This document shows positions 18,481 through 28,200 of a stretch of 64,000 nucleotides of DNA, in pieces. The notes beneath the pieces were generated by a model. It was given only the letters and a program-made list of their open reading frames with translations, ran no database searches and was not told the DNA's origin. Position numbers and translations under genes: made by a program. The stretch spans positions 5,039,001-5,103,000 of the forward strand of contig NZ_CP012040.1 of assembly GCF_001050135.1 (NCBI RefSeq), in the 5' to 3' direction. The stretch comes from Cyclobacterium amurskyense (GTDB lineage Bacteria; Bacteroidota; Bacteroidia; Cytophagales; Cyclobacteriaceae). Position 1 is the stretch's first letter, and each line of letters starts with the position of its first letter.

Positions 18481-19794
18481 ATGAATAAAAATACAGCAGG
18501 TAGGGGACCGATCATTAAGGAAATGATCATAACCCCTATCGCGATTAAGGATCCACCGCTATTGAACGCGGCAGGATTACATGCACCCTATGCATTGAGA
18601 ACCATAGTAGAGTTAGTGACAGAGGATGGAATTGTTGGAATTAGCGAAATACCAGGAAACGACGCCATTAATAGTTCTCTGGCTGAGGCTGCCAAAATTA
18701 TTATTGGTAGAGATGTCTACCAATTTGGCAAACTACAGCAGGCATTGAATGCTCATTTTGGCACCGACACTAGCAAAGACAGGGGAGATGCCCCATGGGA
18801 TCAAAGAAAACTTGTACATGTTTTTTCAGCCCTTGAAGTGGCCTGCCTTGACATTATAGGAAAGGTGGTTAACAGACCAATAGTGGATCTTTTGGGAGGG
18901 AAAATGCGGGATGCCGTCCCTTTTGCCGCTTACCTGTTTTTCAAATACGAAGGTGCTGGAGGAGAGCTCGGTTTTGGAAAAGCACCAAACGCGAGCGGAT
19001 GGGATGCTGCAAGACAAGAAGCAGCTATAGATCCTAAAGGAATCGTTGCTCAGGCAAAGGCCATGTGTAAAAACTACGGCTTCCAATCCATAAAACTAAA
19101 AGGTGGGGCTTTTGAGCCTGAACTTGAGGTGGATGCCATGTTTGCTTTGCACAAAGAATTTGGTGAAGACATGCCATTAAGGTTTGATCCCAATGCCATT
19201 TGGAAGCCGGAAACCGCCTTGAAATATGGTAAAAAAATGGTGCCAATCTTGGAATATTTAGAAGATCCTGTTCGTGGACAGGAGGAAATGGCCAAGTTAA
19301 GGAAATTAATAAAAACACCTTTGGCGACCAATATGTGTACCACCTCCTTCGATGAAATTCCATCAAGTATTCGATTGGGTGCGGAAGATATTATTCTTAG
19401 TGATCATCATTTTTGGGGAGGTTTAAAAGCTTCTATGGAATTGGCAAAACTCTGTAGCACTTTTGATAGAAAACTGTCCATGCATTCCAATAGTCATCTA
19501 GGCATTTCATTGGCTGCTATGGTTCACTTAGGTGCTGCATTGCCTGAAGTTCCCTATGCGCTAGATACGCATTATCCTTGGCAGTCTGAAGAAGTGATAC
19601 TTGGAGGAAGTATATCATTTGAAAATGGGGCTGTAGAGGTACCTAAAGGCCCGGGTTTAGGGGTAGAGTTAGATCGGGAAGCCTTGAAAGTACTTCATCA
19701 GCAATACCTTGATTGCGGTTTGTCTAAAAGAGACGATCAGATAGAAATGAGAAAAGTGCAGCCAGGTTGGACTTTTCAAAAAGTAAGATGGTAA
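18481..19794 (+). CDS. gudD: Glucarate dehydratase (enolase superfamily)
   Basis: A 437-residue cytoplasmic dehydratase converting D-glucarate (or L-idarate) to 5-keto-4-deoxy-D-glucarate. Catalytic features of the glucarate dehydratase group are in place: K205-x-K207 (IKLKGG), D236 and N238 (RFDPNAIW), E261 (YLEDPV), N284 (ATNMC), D308-H309-H310-FWGG, and the HSNSH segment at 335-339 carrying the histidine base. No signal peptide is present, unlike the other two enolase-superfamily proteins in this cluster. With garL and garR it completes a glucarate-to-glycerate route. Confidence 0.92.
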   Translation: MNKNTAGRGPIIKEMIITPIAIKDPPLLNAAGLHAPYALRTIVELVTEDGIVGISEIPGNDAINSSLAEAAKIIIGRDVYQFGKLQQALNAHFGTDTSKDRGDAPWDQRKLVHVFSALEVACLDIIGKVVNRPIVDLLGGKMRDAVPFAAYLFFKYEGAGGELGFGKAPNASGWDAARQEAAIDPKGIVAQAKAMCKNYGFQSIKLKGGAFEPELEVDAMFALHKEFGEDMPLRFDPNAIWKPETALKYGKKMVPILEYLEDPVRGQEEMAKLRKLIKTPLATNMCTTSFDEIPSSIRLGAEDIILSDHHFWGGLKASMELAKLCSTFDRKLSMHSNSHLGISLAAMVHLGAALPEVPYALDTHYPWQSEEVILGGSISFENGAVEVPKGPGLGVELDREALKVLHQQYLDCGLSKRDDQIEMRKVQPGWTFQKVRW

Positions 19795-19872
19795 AATAAT
19801 TATGGATAAGGCATTACCAATTTCTTCTAAGATAGTTTTCAAATAAAGTTTTTATTAATTAGCTGATTCAGT

Positions 19873-20820
19873 ATGCAAAAATGGATAAGAAGAAAAGCAT
19901 TGTTTGCACTATCATTTTTCTTAATTGTAATAATTCATAGTGAAGGACAACAGATAAGTAAAGAAGAAATGCTTTTCCTCACCCCTCAATGGAAAGGTGA
20001 ACGTTTTGAAGATGGTCGCCCTAAGGTTTCTGATTCACTATTGGAAAGGATGAAGATGGTAACCCACGAAGAAGCCTGGGCTGTTTTAAAGAATGAAGGC
20101 TACAAATACCAATATGCCGAACACTGGGAAACTATTCATCCGGATAGTGTCCTGGTGGGTAGGGCACTTACAGCTACTTTTATGCCAGGAAGGCCAGATA
20201 TCCATGATGCCATTGACAAAAGAGGCAAGGCTGAAGGAAAACGTGGTCAAAACAGTTGGCCCGTAGACCTTTTGGTACCTGGAGATGTTTATGTAGCTGA
20301 CCAATTTGGTTTGCATGTTGGAGGTCCTACCATAGGAGATAATGTAGGGAATGCCATCTATGCAAAATCCGGAAATGGTATCGTCTATGATGGAGCCATT
20401 AGAGATATCAACGGCTTGAAAGCCATAGCTGGATTTGCATCTTATTTTAGTAGTTACCACCCTTCCCATCACAACCAATCAGGGGATCTAAATACCATGT
20501 TAATTGGAATCAATAAACCTACCAAAATCAGACAAGTAACAGTAATGGCAGGAGACGTGGTATTGGGTAGAGATGGGGCCGTTACTTTTATTCCTCCTCA
20601 TTTGGCGGAAAAAGTTGTTGTGACTTCTGAAGTAGTACGTCTTCGAGACATGTTTGGCCACAGTAGAATTAGAGAGGGAATATATACTGCAGGACAAATT
20701 GATACGCGTTGGTCTCCGGAAATAGAAAAGGATTTTTCTAAATGGCTCAATGATCATATTGATGACTTACCAATTCCAGAAGAACAGATTCGTGAAATAT
20801 TAAAAGAAAGGACCTGGTAA
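19873..20820 (+). CDS. RraA family protein with signal peptide (aldolase-like), paralog 1
   Basis: A 315-residue protein with an N-terminal signal peptide (about 1-25, charged start then LFALSFFLIVII). The RraA-like domain covers PGDVYVADQFG (about 136-146), IGDN at 154-157 and YDGAIRDINGL with R177-D178. This Arg-Asp pair corresponds to the catalytic pair of the 4-hydroxy-4-methyl-2-oxoglutarate aldolase branch, as opposed to an RNase E-inhibitor role. The C-terminus ends in LKERTW. A paralog sits at 23889. Export to the periplasm and the sugar-acid context suggest a retro-aldol or decarboxylase reaction on a keto-acid there. That is inference. Confidence 0.75.
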   Translation: MQKWIRRKALFALSFFLIVIIHSEGQQISKEEMLFLTPQWKGERFEDGRPKVSDSLLERMKMVTHEEAWAVLKNEGYKYQYAEHWETIHPDSVLVGRALTATFMPGRPDIHDAIDKRGKAEGKRGQNSWPVDLLVPGDVYVADQFGLHVGGPTIGDNVGNAIYAKSGNGIVYDGAIRDINGLKAIAGFASYFSSYHPSHHNQSGDLNTMLIGINKPTKIRQVTVMAGDVVLGRDGAVTFIPPHLAEKVVVTSEVVRLRDMFGHSRIREGIYTAGQIDTRWSPEIEKDFSKWLNDHIDDLPIPEEQIREILKERTW

Positions 20821-21003
20821 AATGGTTTTTTCAATTTCCGGATACTAAAATATTAATTGAATAGTCTTGTGTTAATACATTTAAAATAAGTGTGATAAAC
20901 CTATATTTATTGCTGAATTGAATGAGACGCCTCAGTTATTGACTCACTTTTAAGTTTATTGACTGAATTTTAATAGATCGATTTAAACCTAAAATAGATA
21001 AGC

Positions 21004-22281
21004 ATGACTAAAAGCCTACACCGAAGGTCTTTTCTTTCTAAAGCCGCCTTAGCGGGCCTTACTGGATCGGCCTTTTTTTCCAATTATGGTACAGTGCTCT
21101 CTGCAGCAGTGGAAAAAATGCCCAGGCACTCGAATCCTTCTACACTTAAAATCACTGATGTTAAATGCGGATTCGTTAGGGGAGCCTTATATGTTAAAGT
21201 CTACACCAATCAGGACATCTTTGGCTGTGGTGAAGCAGTAGACGCCATTCATGGAACCTATCACTTGGTCAAAAGGCTTGGTGGGCAAATCAAAGGAGAA
21301 AATCCACTCAACCCTAACCGTCTTGCAGAGCAATTAAGAAAGGGAGCCTTTTTTGGTGGAGCCCAATCTGGGGTATTTGTGGCGGTTCTTACGGCTATAG
21401 AAACTGCCCTTTGGGACATTACAGGCAAAGTCTTTGGTGTTCCTGTTTACCAGTTATTAGGAGGTAAGTTTAGAGATAAAATCCGGGTTTATTGTGATAC
21501 TGCATTGTACACATCCAGAAATCCAAGCCCTCAGGATTATGCACAAGCTGCTAGAGGGGCGGTGGATAGGGGCTATACTGCGGTTAAGTTTGATGTAGAT
21601 GATGGGGGAGACCCTAATAAGTATGATCGATTCAATTGGACAGCTAGTCCCGCAGAGATAGATCGGATGTACAATGCCATTGCTGCAGTGAGAGAAGAGG
21701 TTGGCAAGGGAATCGATATTTGTGTGGACATGCATGGTCGGTATGATTATATAACGGGTGTTAAAATGGCCCGAATGTATGAAGACCTTGATTTAATGTG
21801 GTTGGAGGAACCAATACCAGCTGACAACCCTAATCTCTACCAAAAACTCACCCAACAGACCAGTACACCTATTTGCACGGGTGAAAATGTTTACCTGGCT
21901 TATGGTTTTGTCAATATACTAAAAGAGGGGGGTGCTGACATTATCATGCCAGATATTCAGAAAGCTGGGGGATTAGGAGAAGCTCAGCGAATCGCAAACC
22001 TTTCCAATTTATTTTATGTGCCTTTTAGTCCTCATATGGTGGCCTCCTTTTTAGGAGCCATGGCATCTTGCCATGTATGTGCCTCTGTTCCTAATTTTCA
22101 GATTATGGAATGGCAGATTTATATGGATACAGATCAGATGTGGCAGGACATAGTTACTTACGATGGTGAAAGAACTTCTGACGGATTCATTAAACTCTCT
22201 GAAAAGCCCGGAATTGGAGTAGAAATCAATGAGGAGGGGATGAGAAAATATGCAGTCAAAGATGTACCTTTTTTTGAATAA
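21004..22281 (+). CDS. Tat-exported enolase-superfamily acid-sugar dehydratase, paralog 1
   Basis: A 425-residue mandelate racemase/muconate lactonizing-type protein. The N-terminus carries a twin-arginine signal (HRRSFLSKAALAG, R7-R8). Barrel residues: K195 (AVKFD), D242-x-H244 (VDMHGRYD), E268/E269 (WLEEP), E294 (CTGEN), D317 (MPDIQ) and H344 (FSPHM). The D-x-H arrangement matches the galactonate/mannonate dehydratase branch, so an aldonate such as D-galactonate is a likely substrate. A 183-base gap precedes it, so it may start a new transcript. The next gene is a more distant family member 23 bp downstream. Confidence 0.82.
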   Translation: MTKSLHRRSFLSKAALAGLTGSAFFSNYGTVLSAAVEKMPRHSNPSTLKITDVKCGFVRGALYVKVYTNQDIFGCGEAVDAIHGTYHLVKRLGGQIKGENPLNPNRLAEQLRKGAFFGGAQSGVFVAVLTAIETALWDITGKVFGVPVYQLLGGKFRDKIRVYCDTALYTSRNPSPQDYAQAARGAVDRGYTAVKFDVDDGGDPNKYDRFNWTASPAEIDRMYNAIAAVREEVGKGIDICVDMHGRYDYITGVKMARMYEDLDLMWLEEPIPADNPNLYQKLTQQTSTPICTGENVYLAYGFVNILKEGGADIIMPDIQKAGGLGEAQRIANLSNLFYVPFSPHMVASFLGAMASCHVCASVPNFQIMEWQIYMDTDQMWQDIVTYDGERTSDGFIKLSEKPGIGVEINEEGMRKYAVKDVPFFE

Positions 22282-22304
22282 TAAAATTACTTAAACCAAT
22301 AACT

Positions 22305-23783
22305 ATGAAACCAATAGATAACCCAAAATTTAGTAACCTTTTCAATTTACCTAACTCATTCAAAAAGGAGGAACCTCAAAAAACGATAGAGCCTCAAGAG
22401 ACAGGAATTCCTGATCGAAGATCCTTCCTTCAGAAAGCGGCTCTAGGAGGATTGGGACTTGGTGCATTCATGTCCTTGCCAATTGAGGATACGCTTGCTC
22501 ATTCCATGCAAAATGTCAATCGAAATTCTAATCCCTCAGATTTGAGAATTACGGATTTGAGAATTGCAGAAGTGGCAGGCGCACCTATGCGTTGTCCAAT
22601 TATCCGAATCGATACCAACCAAGGGATTTATGGTTTGGGGGAAGTTAGAGATGGGGCGAGTGCAAGATATGCTCTAGTTTTGAAAAGTAGAATTCTTGGT
22701 GAGAATCCATGTCAAGTAGAGCGATTATTTAAGAAAATTAAACTTTTTGGAAACCATGCCAGACAAGCTGGTGGTGTTTGTGGTATTGAAATGGCTTTAT
22801 GGGATTTGGCAGGTAAAGCCTATAATGTACCAATTTATCAAATGTTGGGAGGTAAATACCGAGATTCAATTCGTCTTTATTCAGATACCACCAAGTCCAA
22901 TGATCCTGAAGTATTTGCCGATAGGTTAAAAGCCCGAAAAGACAAAGGCTATACCTTTCTTAAAATGGATTTTGGTGTGGAGATGGTAAAAGACAATGAG
23001 GGATCTGTTGTCAATACCAGAGCCTTTGAAAAAGGCAAATCATGGGATTCAGAATATGGTAGCTATGGTAGAACAGGACACCCATTTACAGGAGTCCAAA
23101 TAACAGATAAAGGGATTGCAGAAATGGTTGAATTTGTTGCTGCAGTAAGAAATAAAGTTGGTTATGATATCCCCTTAGCGGCGGATCATTTTGGTCATTT
23201 TGATTATAAAGAATGTATCCGCTTAGGAGAAGCCTTAGAGCCATATCGGTTGGCTTGGCTAGAAGACATGGTTCCTTGGTTTTATACAGAAAAATGGAAG
23301 CAAATAACAAATGCCATTAAAACGCCCACCTTAACAGGTGAAGATATATTTCTCAAAGAGGAGTTTATCAAGTTGATTGAAGCTCGTGCTATCGATATGA
23401 TACAACCTGATTTGGCATCCTCAGGAGGCATTTTAGAAACAAAGAAGATTGGAGATTACGCGGAAGAACAGGGCATACCTATGGCCATGCATTTTGCTGG
23501 AACCCCAGTTTCTTTTATGGCAAATATTCATTGTGCGGCTGCTACGGAGAATTTTATAGCACTGGAACATCATTCTGTAGATATTCCCTGGTGGGAAGAC
23601 ATGGTGAAAAATATCCCCAAACCATTGGTAATTGATGGGTTTGCCAAAGTACCGGAAGGTCCGGGCTTAGGAATTGAATTGAATGAAGAGGTGATTAAGC
23701 AACACTTACAAGAAGGTACTGAGTACTTTGCGCCTACTGATGATTGGAATACTGATCGATCAAATGACAGGTGGTGGAGTTAA
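22305..23783 (+). CDS. Tat-exported enolase-superfamily protein, paralog 2
   Basis: A 492-residue mandelate racemase/muconate lactonizing-type protein with an unusually long n-region: the twin arginines R38-R39 (PDRRSFLQKAALGG) follow 37 mostly polar residues. Barrel residues are K218 (FLKMD), D292 with H293 (ADHFGHFDY), E318 (WLEDM), E344 (LTGED), D367 (QPDLAS) and H394 (AMHFAG). Where paralog 1 has D-x-H-G it has D-H-F-G-H, so the second catalytic histidine is shifted and the substrate probably differs. An inserted loop near 225-260 is rich in charged and Gly/Tyr residues. It is probably co-transcribed with the gene 23 bp upstream. Confidence 0.8.
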   Translation: MKPIDNPKFSNLFNLPNSFKKEEPQKTIEPQETGIPDRRSFLQKAALGGLGLGAFMSLPIEDTLAHSMQNVNRNSNPSDLRITDLRIAEVAGAPMRCPIIRIDTNQGIYGLGEVRDGASARYALVLKSRILGENPCQVERLFKKIKLFGNHARQAGGVCGIEMALWDLAGKAYNVPIYQMLGGKYRDSIRLYSDTTKSNDPEVFADRLKARKDKGYTFLKMDFGVEMVKDNEGSVVNTRAFEKGKSWDSEYGSYGRTGHPFTGVQITDKGIAEMVEFVAAVRNKVGYDIPLAADHFGHFDYKECIRLGEALEPYRLAWLEDMVPWFYTEKWKQITNAIKTPTLTGEDIFLKEEFIKLIEARAIDMIQPDLASSGGILETKKIGDYAEEQGIPMAMHFAGTPVSFMANIHCAAATENFIALEHHSVDIPWWEDMVKNIPKPLVIDGFAKVPEGPGLGIELNEEVIKQHLQEGTEYFAPTDDWNTDRSNDRWWS

Positions 23784-23785
23784 AA

Positions 23786-23840
23786 ACTAGTCTCCGTTTA
23801 TGTAGGTTTAAATAATTTAGATTGGAGACTGGTTGTTTTA
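23786..23840 (+). terminator. Possible terminator or attenuator hairpin
   Basis: AACTAGTCTCC at 23786-23796 pairs with GGAGACTGGTT at 23825-23835 (11 bp with one G-T pair, 28-base loop), followed by GTTTTATTAC. It lies 3 bp after the preceding stop and about 50 bp before the next start, so it may only reduce readthrough. Confidence 0.4.
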
Positions 23841-23888
23841 TTACTTTCTTTTCAAGAAATTCACATTTAAATAGTATAAAACCTGATT

Positions 23889-24824
23889 ATGATGAATAAG
23901 ATTACGCTTGCTTGCCTCGTATGTCTATCGACATTTACGCTAGAGAGTTTTGCCCAACAAATTTCACCTACACCAGATCAAATCAAAGCTTTGACTGTAG
24001 AATGGGAGGGAGAAAGATTTCCTGATGGAAGACCAAAAGTTTCTGATGAATACCTTGAAAGACTTAAAGCCATATCCATGGAAGAAGCCTGGGGAATTTT
24101 AAGAAACAAAGGTTATAACAATCAGTTTGAAAACGATTGGATAATTTTAGATGACAATGAAGTTATGACTGGTCGGGCAGTTACTGCCCAATATATGCCT
24201 TTTAGAGAGGATGTAAATAACATGGTTAAGAAAGTTGGTAAAGAGGAGGGGAGAGCCCAATCCGGAGGTACCAATTCCTGGCCAATCGATGGATTAGTTG
24301 AAGGTGATATTTATGTTGCTGATAGCTATGGTAAAATTGCAGATGGAACTTTGATTGGAGACAATCTTGGAATCGCTATATATACCAACTCAAAAAGAGG
24401 TGTTATATTTAATGGTGCAGTGAGAGATATGGCTGGTTTGGACAAGATTGAAGGTTTCAATCTTTGGATAAAAGGTCATGATCCGTCCTACATCCAGGAA
24501 ATGATGTTAACTACTATTAACTATCCAATTAGAATGGGAAGGGCTACTGTATTGCCTGGCGATGCAGTTTTGGCTAATAAATGGGGAGTAATATTTATTC
24601 CAGCTCATTTGGTTGCAGATCTTGTGATCAATGCAGAATTCACTGCGCTTAGGGATCAATTTGGTCACCTTAGACTACAGGAGAAAAAATATACTGCCGG
24701 AGAAATTGATAGCCGATGGAGTGAAAAAATCAAAAGTGATTTTATGAATTGGCTAAACAGTAAAAATGATCTACCTATGAGTAAGGCTGAACTTGATGCC
24801 TACTTGAAGGATAGAAACTGGTAA
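23889..24824 (+). CDS. RraA family protein with signal peptide (aldolase-like), paralog 2
   Basis: A 311-residue protein similar along its whole length to the protein at 19873: shared WxGERFxDGRPKVSD, the EEAW segment, SWP-D-LV-GD-YVAD, IGDN, a GA-RD pair (NGAVRDMAGL) and ending LKDRNW. An N-terminal signal peptide ends near FAQQ (about residue 22). The RraA fold usually carries divalent metal at the Asp of the R-D pair and performs aldolase or decarboxylase chemistry. It is the last gene of the sugar-acid cluster and is followed by a clear terminator hairpin. The function is inferred only from family and context. Confidence 0.75.
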   Translation: MMNKITLACLVCLSTFTLESFAQQISPTPDQIKALTVEWEGERFPDGRPKVSDEYLERLKAISMEEAWGILRNKGYNNQFENDWIILDDNEVMTGRAVTAQYMPFREDVNNMVKKVGKEEGRAQSGGTNSWPIDGLVEGDIYVADSYGKIADGTLIGDNLGIAIYTNSKRGVIFNGAVRDMAGLDKIEGFNLWIKGHDPSYIQEMMLTTINYPIRMGRATVLPGDAVLANKWGVIFIPAHLVADLVINAEFTALRDQFGHLRLQEKKYTAGEIDSRWSEKIKSDFMNWLNSKNDLPMSKAELDAYLKDRNW

Positions 24825-24833
24825 ATCAATTGC

Positions 24834-24875
24834 AAGCCCTCCCTTGAAAATCAAAGGAGGGCTTATATTTTTCTA
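24834..24875 (+). terminator. Rho-independent terminator of the sugar-acid cluster
   Basis: AAGCCCTCCCTTG pairs with CAAAGGAGGGCTT (one mismatch in about 13 bp, short A-rich loop), then ATATTTTTC. It begins 10 bp after the last stop codon of the cluster. Confidence 0.8.
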
Positions 24876-24988
24876 GGTTTTTAAACGTTAGTCAATTTAG
24901 ATGACTAATGTTTAAGACAAGATAAACTAATCAAGATAATTACAGTGTAGTGGAATTAATTCCCGTATGATTTATGCCCTTCAGTAGT

Positions 24989-25205
24989 TTAACCCGAATT
25001 ATGTAATAGGATTTCTCCGTCCTGACCAATGTCAGGGGTGAAGCCTGTCCCGTGTTTACGGGAAGTGTTGCAATCGTAAGAAAATCAGGCTGTTTGGAGA
25101 TTTTAGCATAGCACCGCTATGGTGAAATTGAAAACAGCAACGATTGGGTATTTTGAAGCGATTTCAGCACGTAATAGATTGTTTATTGCATATTTCGGGT
25201 TTAAC
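24989..25205 (+). repeat. Dispersed structured repeat, copy 2 (217 bp)
   Basis: A second copy of the 13791-14008 element in the same orientation. It carries the same imperfect terminal inverted repeats (TTAACCCGAATTATG at one end, CGGGTTTAAC at the other) and the same three hairpins. In the first hairpin the loop changes from ATT-type to CAAT-type while the CCTGAC/GTCAGG stem is kept, so structure seems to be held. The copies differ mainly near 25140-25160. It lies between the terminator of the sugar-acid cluster and the end of the minus-strand sensor gene. The rest of the 406-base gap shows nothing recognisable. Confidence 0.75.
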
Positions 25206-25230
25206 CCTCTCAAAGTCAATTAGTAGTTAG

Positions 25231-28200
25231 TTATTTCTGATTTGACCTATCTGAGATGTCCCTAATAATTCTGTCCAATTCTTTAGAAGAGTCCATGATA
25301 TAATCTAAAATTTCTTGGAGTTCATCGCCCGAATAATTCATACTATTTTGGAGATTTATTAAACCCATAATCCTTGCTACAGGAGCTCGTACTACGTGAG
25401 ATTGTTTCCAGGCAATTTCCCTTAATTTCTTATTTTGCATTTCTATTTCAGCAATATGATTAACCTTATCCGTAATATCCTTGGCAAAACAAGCTGCACC
25501 AGATACAAACTTCTTACCTTCCACCATATCTATTATAGGATAGAGTCCAATTTGAAATGTTTTAGGTTCTAGCCCTATTCCTTTGGGTGAAAAAGTAAGG
25601 TTTTGCTGAAAACCAGCTAAAACTTGATCAAATATACCCTGCCAATAATTTATATACTTCTTGTTAGAAGGTATATTAAATGGTTCACCCAGTTTAAACC
25701 TGTGCCCAGTAGACCTTTCCATTTCATCAAAATAGGCCTTATTAGCCATTATCAGTTTATATTGATCATCTATGGCCCAAATAAGGTCTTTTGTACTGTT
25801 GATAACATGCTCTTGAAGTAACTGAACCTCAGCCAATTTTTGCTGATGTTTTATTCTTGAGGTAATATCTTTAAAATATACTGCAATGCCATTCTCCTTC
25901 GGAAACGAAGATATTTCAAGCCAGATGTCCATACCAGGATAATAATCAACAAATTTCCTTTCCTCGCGAGTTTCCATGGAGATAACATATTCATTAAATA
26001 ACTTAAGATCAATTGCATCACTGTAAACCTCCCATAGGTTTTTTCCAACAATATTCTCCCGGCATTTAAGAAGTATTTTTTCAGCAGCTTTATTCCAATA
26101 GGTAACAATCCAGTTTTTATCAACAGCAAAAAAACCATCTGTGATGCTTTCAAGTATGTCTTCCCGGTCCCTGTTGGATTTTTCTAGCCTTAATTTATAC
26201 ATTTCTTCATTAGTGATGTCGTAATTAATACCTACCATTCTAATAGGAGTGCCAGCATCATCTCGCAAAATTTTGGCCATGGCCTTCATAATTCTAATTT
26301 CACCTGTCTTTGGCAATTTTATTTTATATTGAGTATTGTATTCGACTTTATCTTCAAGAGCTTCTTGTATAATTTTAATATGCTTTTCCACCTCATCAGG
26401 AAGTAAAAAATTTTGCCACGTTTGATAATCTATCCTTAAATTATTTTCCTTTAAACCATATAGACTTTTCATGGTATCATTCCATATAACAATATTCTCC
26501 TGAATATTCCAGTCATAGATACCTATCGAAGCAGCTTTGGAAGCTAGTTTATAGCGAATATTTGCATCTTCTAATTTTTCCTCTACCTTTTTTCGTTCAT
26601 TGATGTCCTGAATGCTACCGTAAATTCGAAAAAGCTTGCCATCTAACCATTCCGATTCAGCGTGAATCCTTACCCATAATGAATTCCCTAAAAACGTGAC
26701 TATTTGAGCATCAACTTCAAAATGCTTTATTTCACCTTTTATGGCTTTGCCTACTTTTTCTTCGATTAGGTCTCTTGAATATCCTTCCTTATAAAAATTT
26801 ATAGCTGTTTGTAGTTCTGGTTTATAGGCATCATCCAATTCATGGATTACTCTTGTCATGTGTGACCAATAAACGCTGTTGTTAGCAATGTTTACTTCCC
26901 AGGTTCCCATTCGAACTATTTCATGAGTTCTTTTTAATAATTCCTCTGAACCTTTCTGTTTGGTTATGTCCTTGCCTACGAAATAAATATAAAACCCAGA
27001 AAAAAGAAGGGTAGCTGAAATATTAATCCATTTTAATTGGTCATTGATCAATAGAGGTACATCTACATCTTCAATTGTTTTAGTCTTGTTTAAATTTGCT
27101 AAAAATTGATCAAATTCAGCTTGATAATCCTGAGGAATCATTTTACGAAAAGATTTGTCAATTAAATCTTTTTCAGTGCAATTGAGTGTTTTAGCAGTTT
27201 GTAAGTTTCCTTTTTTAATTTCTCCTTTATAATTGGTAATAAACAGCAGGTTTGGTGTTAGATCGAAAAAAGTCTTTAATTCATCCTCTGTTTTCATTCG
27301 CTTCAATTCGGCACCCAATTGAAGACTTATTTTTTCGAAGAGCATAAAATGTGAGGTTAATTCTATTTTCTTTTTTTGAGAAAATAATGTAATTACCCCA
27401 ACCAGGAATTTATCATGGTAAACAGGAATCGCTACGGCAGTTTTTAATTTATATTTTAGAAAGGATTTATTTTCGGTAAACCCTGGATGATTTTTTAAAT
27501 CTTCCCAGATAATGATTTCACCTTTTTCCCAAGCTAACCCTGGCAAGCCTACACCGATTTTTACTTCACTAAAGACATTTTTTCCATCAGAATTGTCACC
27601 AAAATCAAAGTTTTGTGCACAAGAAATAACTTTATTGAGCCTACTATTGTCAATATTCATTATCCAACCTTCTGCAAGTTTTAGATCTGTGTATACTAAA
27701 ATTATCTTCAGTAATGCTTCGAATCTTCCTCCAAAATCTTTAGGTTGACTTACAGCCAAAGCCATTCTTTGAAATATTTCCTTTAATTCATTTTCCTTTT
27801 TTTTGTAAGTAACCTCGTCCTGCTTTAATGGTTTTTTTTCTACTCGGTTTTCAGACTTCAAGGGCTTTAACCCTAACTTTTGGCTATTCATGGAGAACCT
27901 TAAGGCTTTGTATAATTGTACTTTATCAAAAGTTTCTTTTATAAGTACGTCCTGTATTCCCTCCTGAATTAATTTAATATAAAAGTTTAGTTCAGAATTA
28001 GAGGTTAGTGCTATTATTGGGGTTTGGCCTAATTTTAGCTTTATTTCAGCTAAAATTTCATTTCTATTGGATTGAGGTAAATTTAAATCACAAATGACTA
28101 AATCATAATGATTTGAAGTAACTTCTCCAATGGTTTTATACCAGTTAAGTTGGGTTTTATCAATACCTATCTCTTCAAACATCTCTTTTAAAAGCATGTA

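Noticed and set aside
13791..25205. Composite transposon carrying the sugar-acid cluster
   Set aside because: The flanking repeats encode no transposase, and I could not see target-site duplications, so mobility is only a hypothesis.
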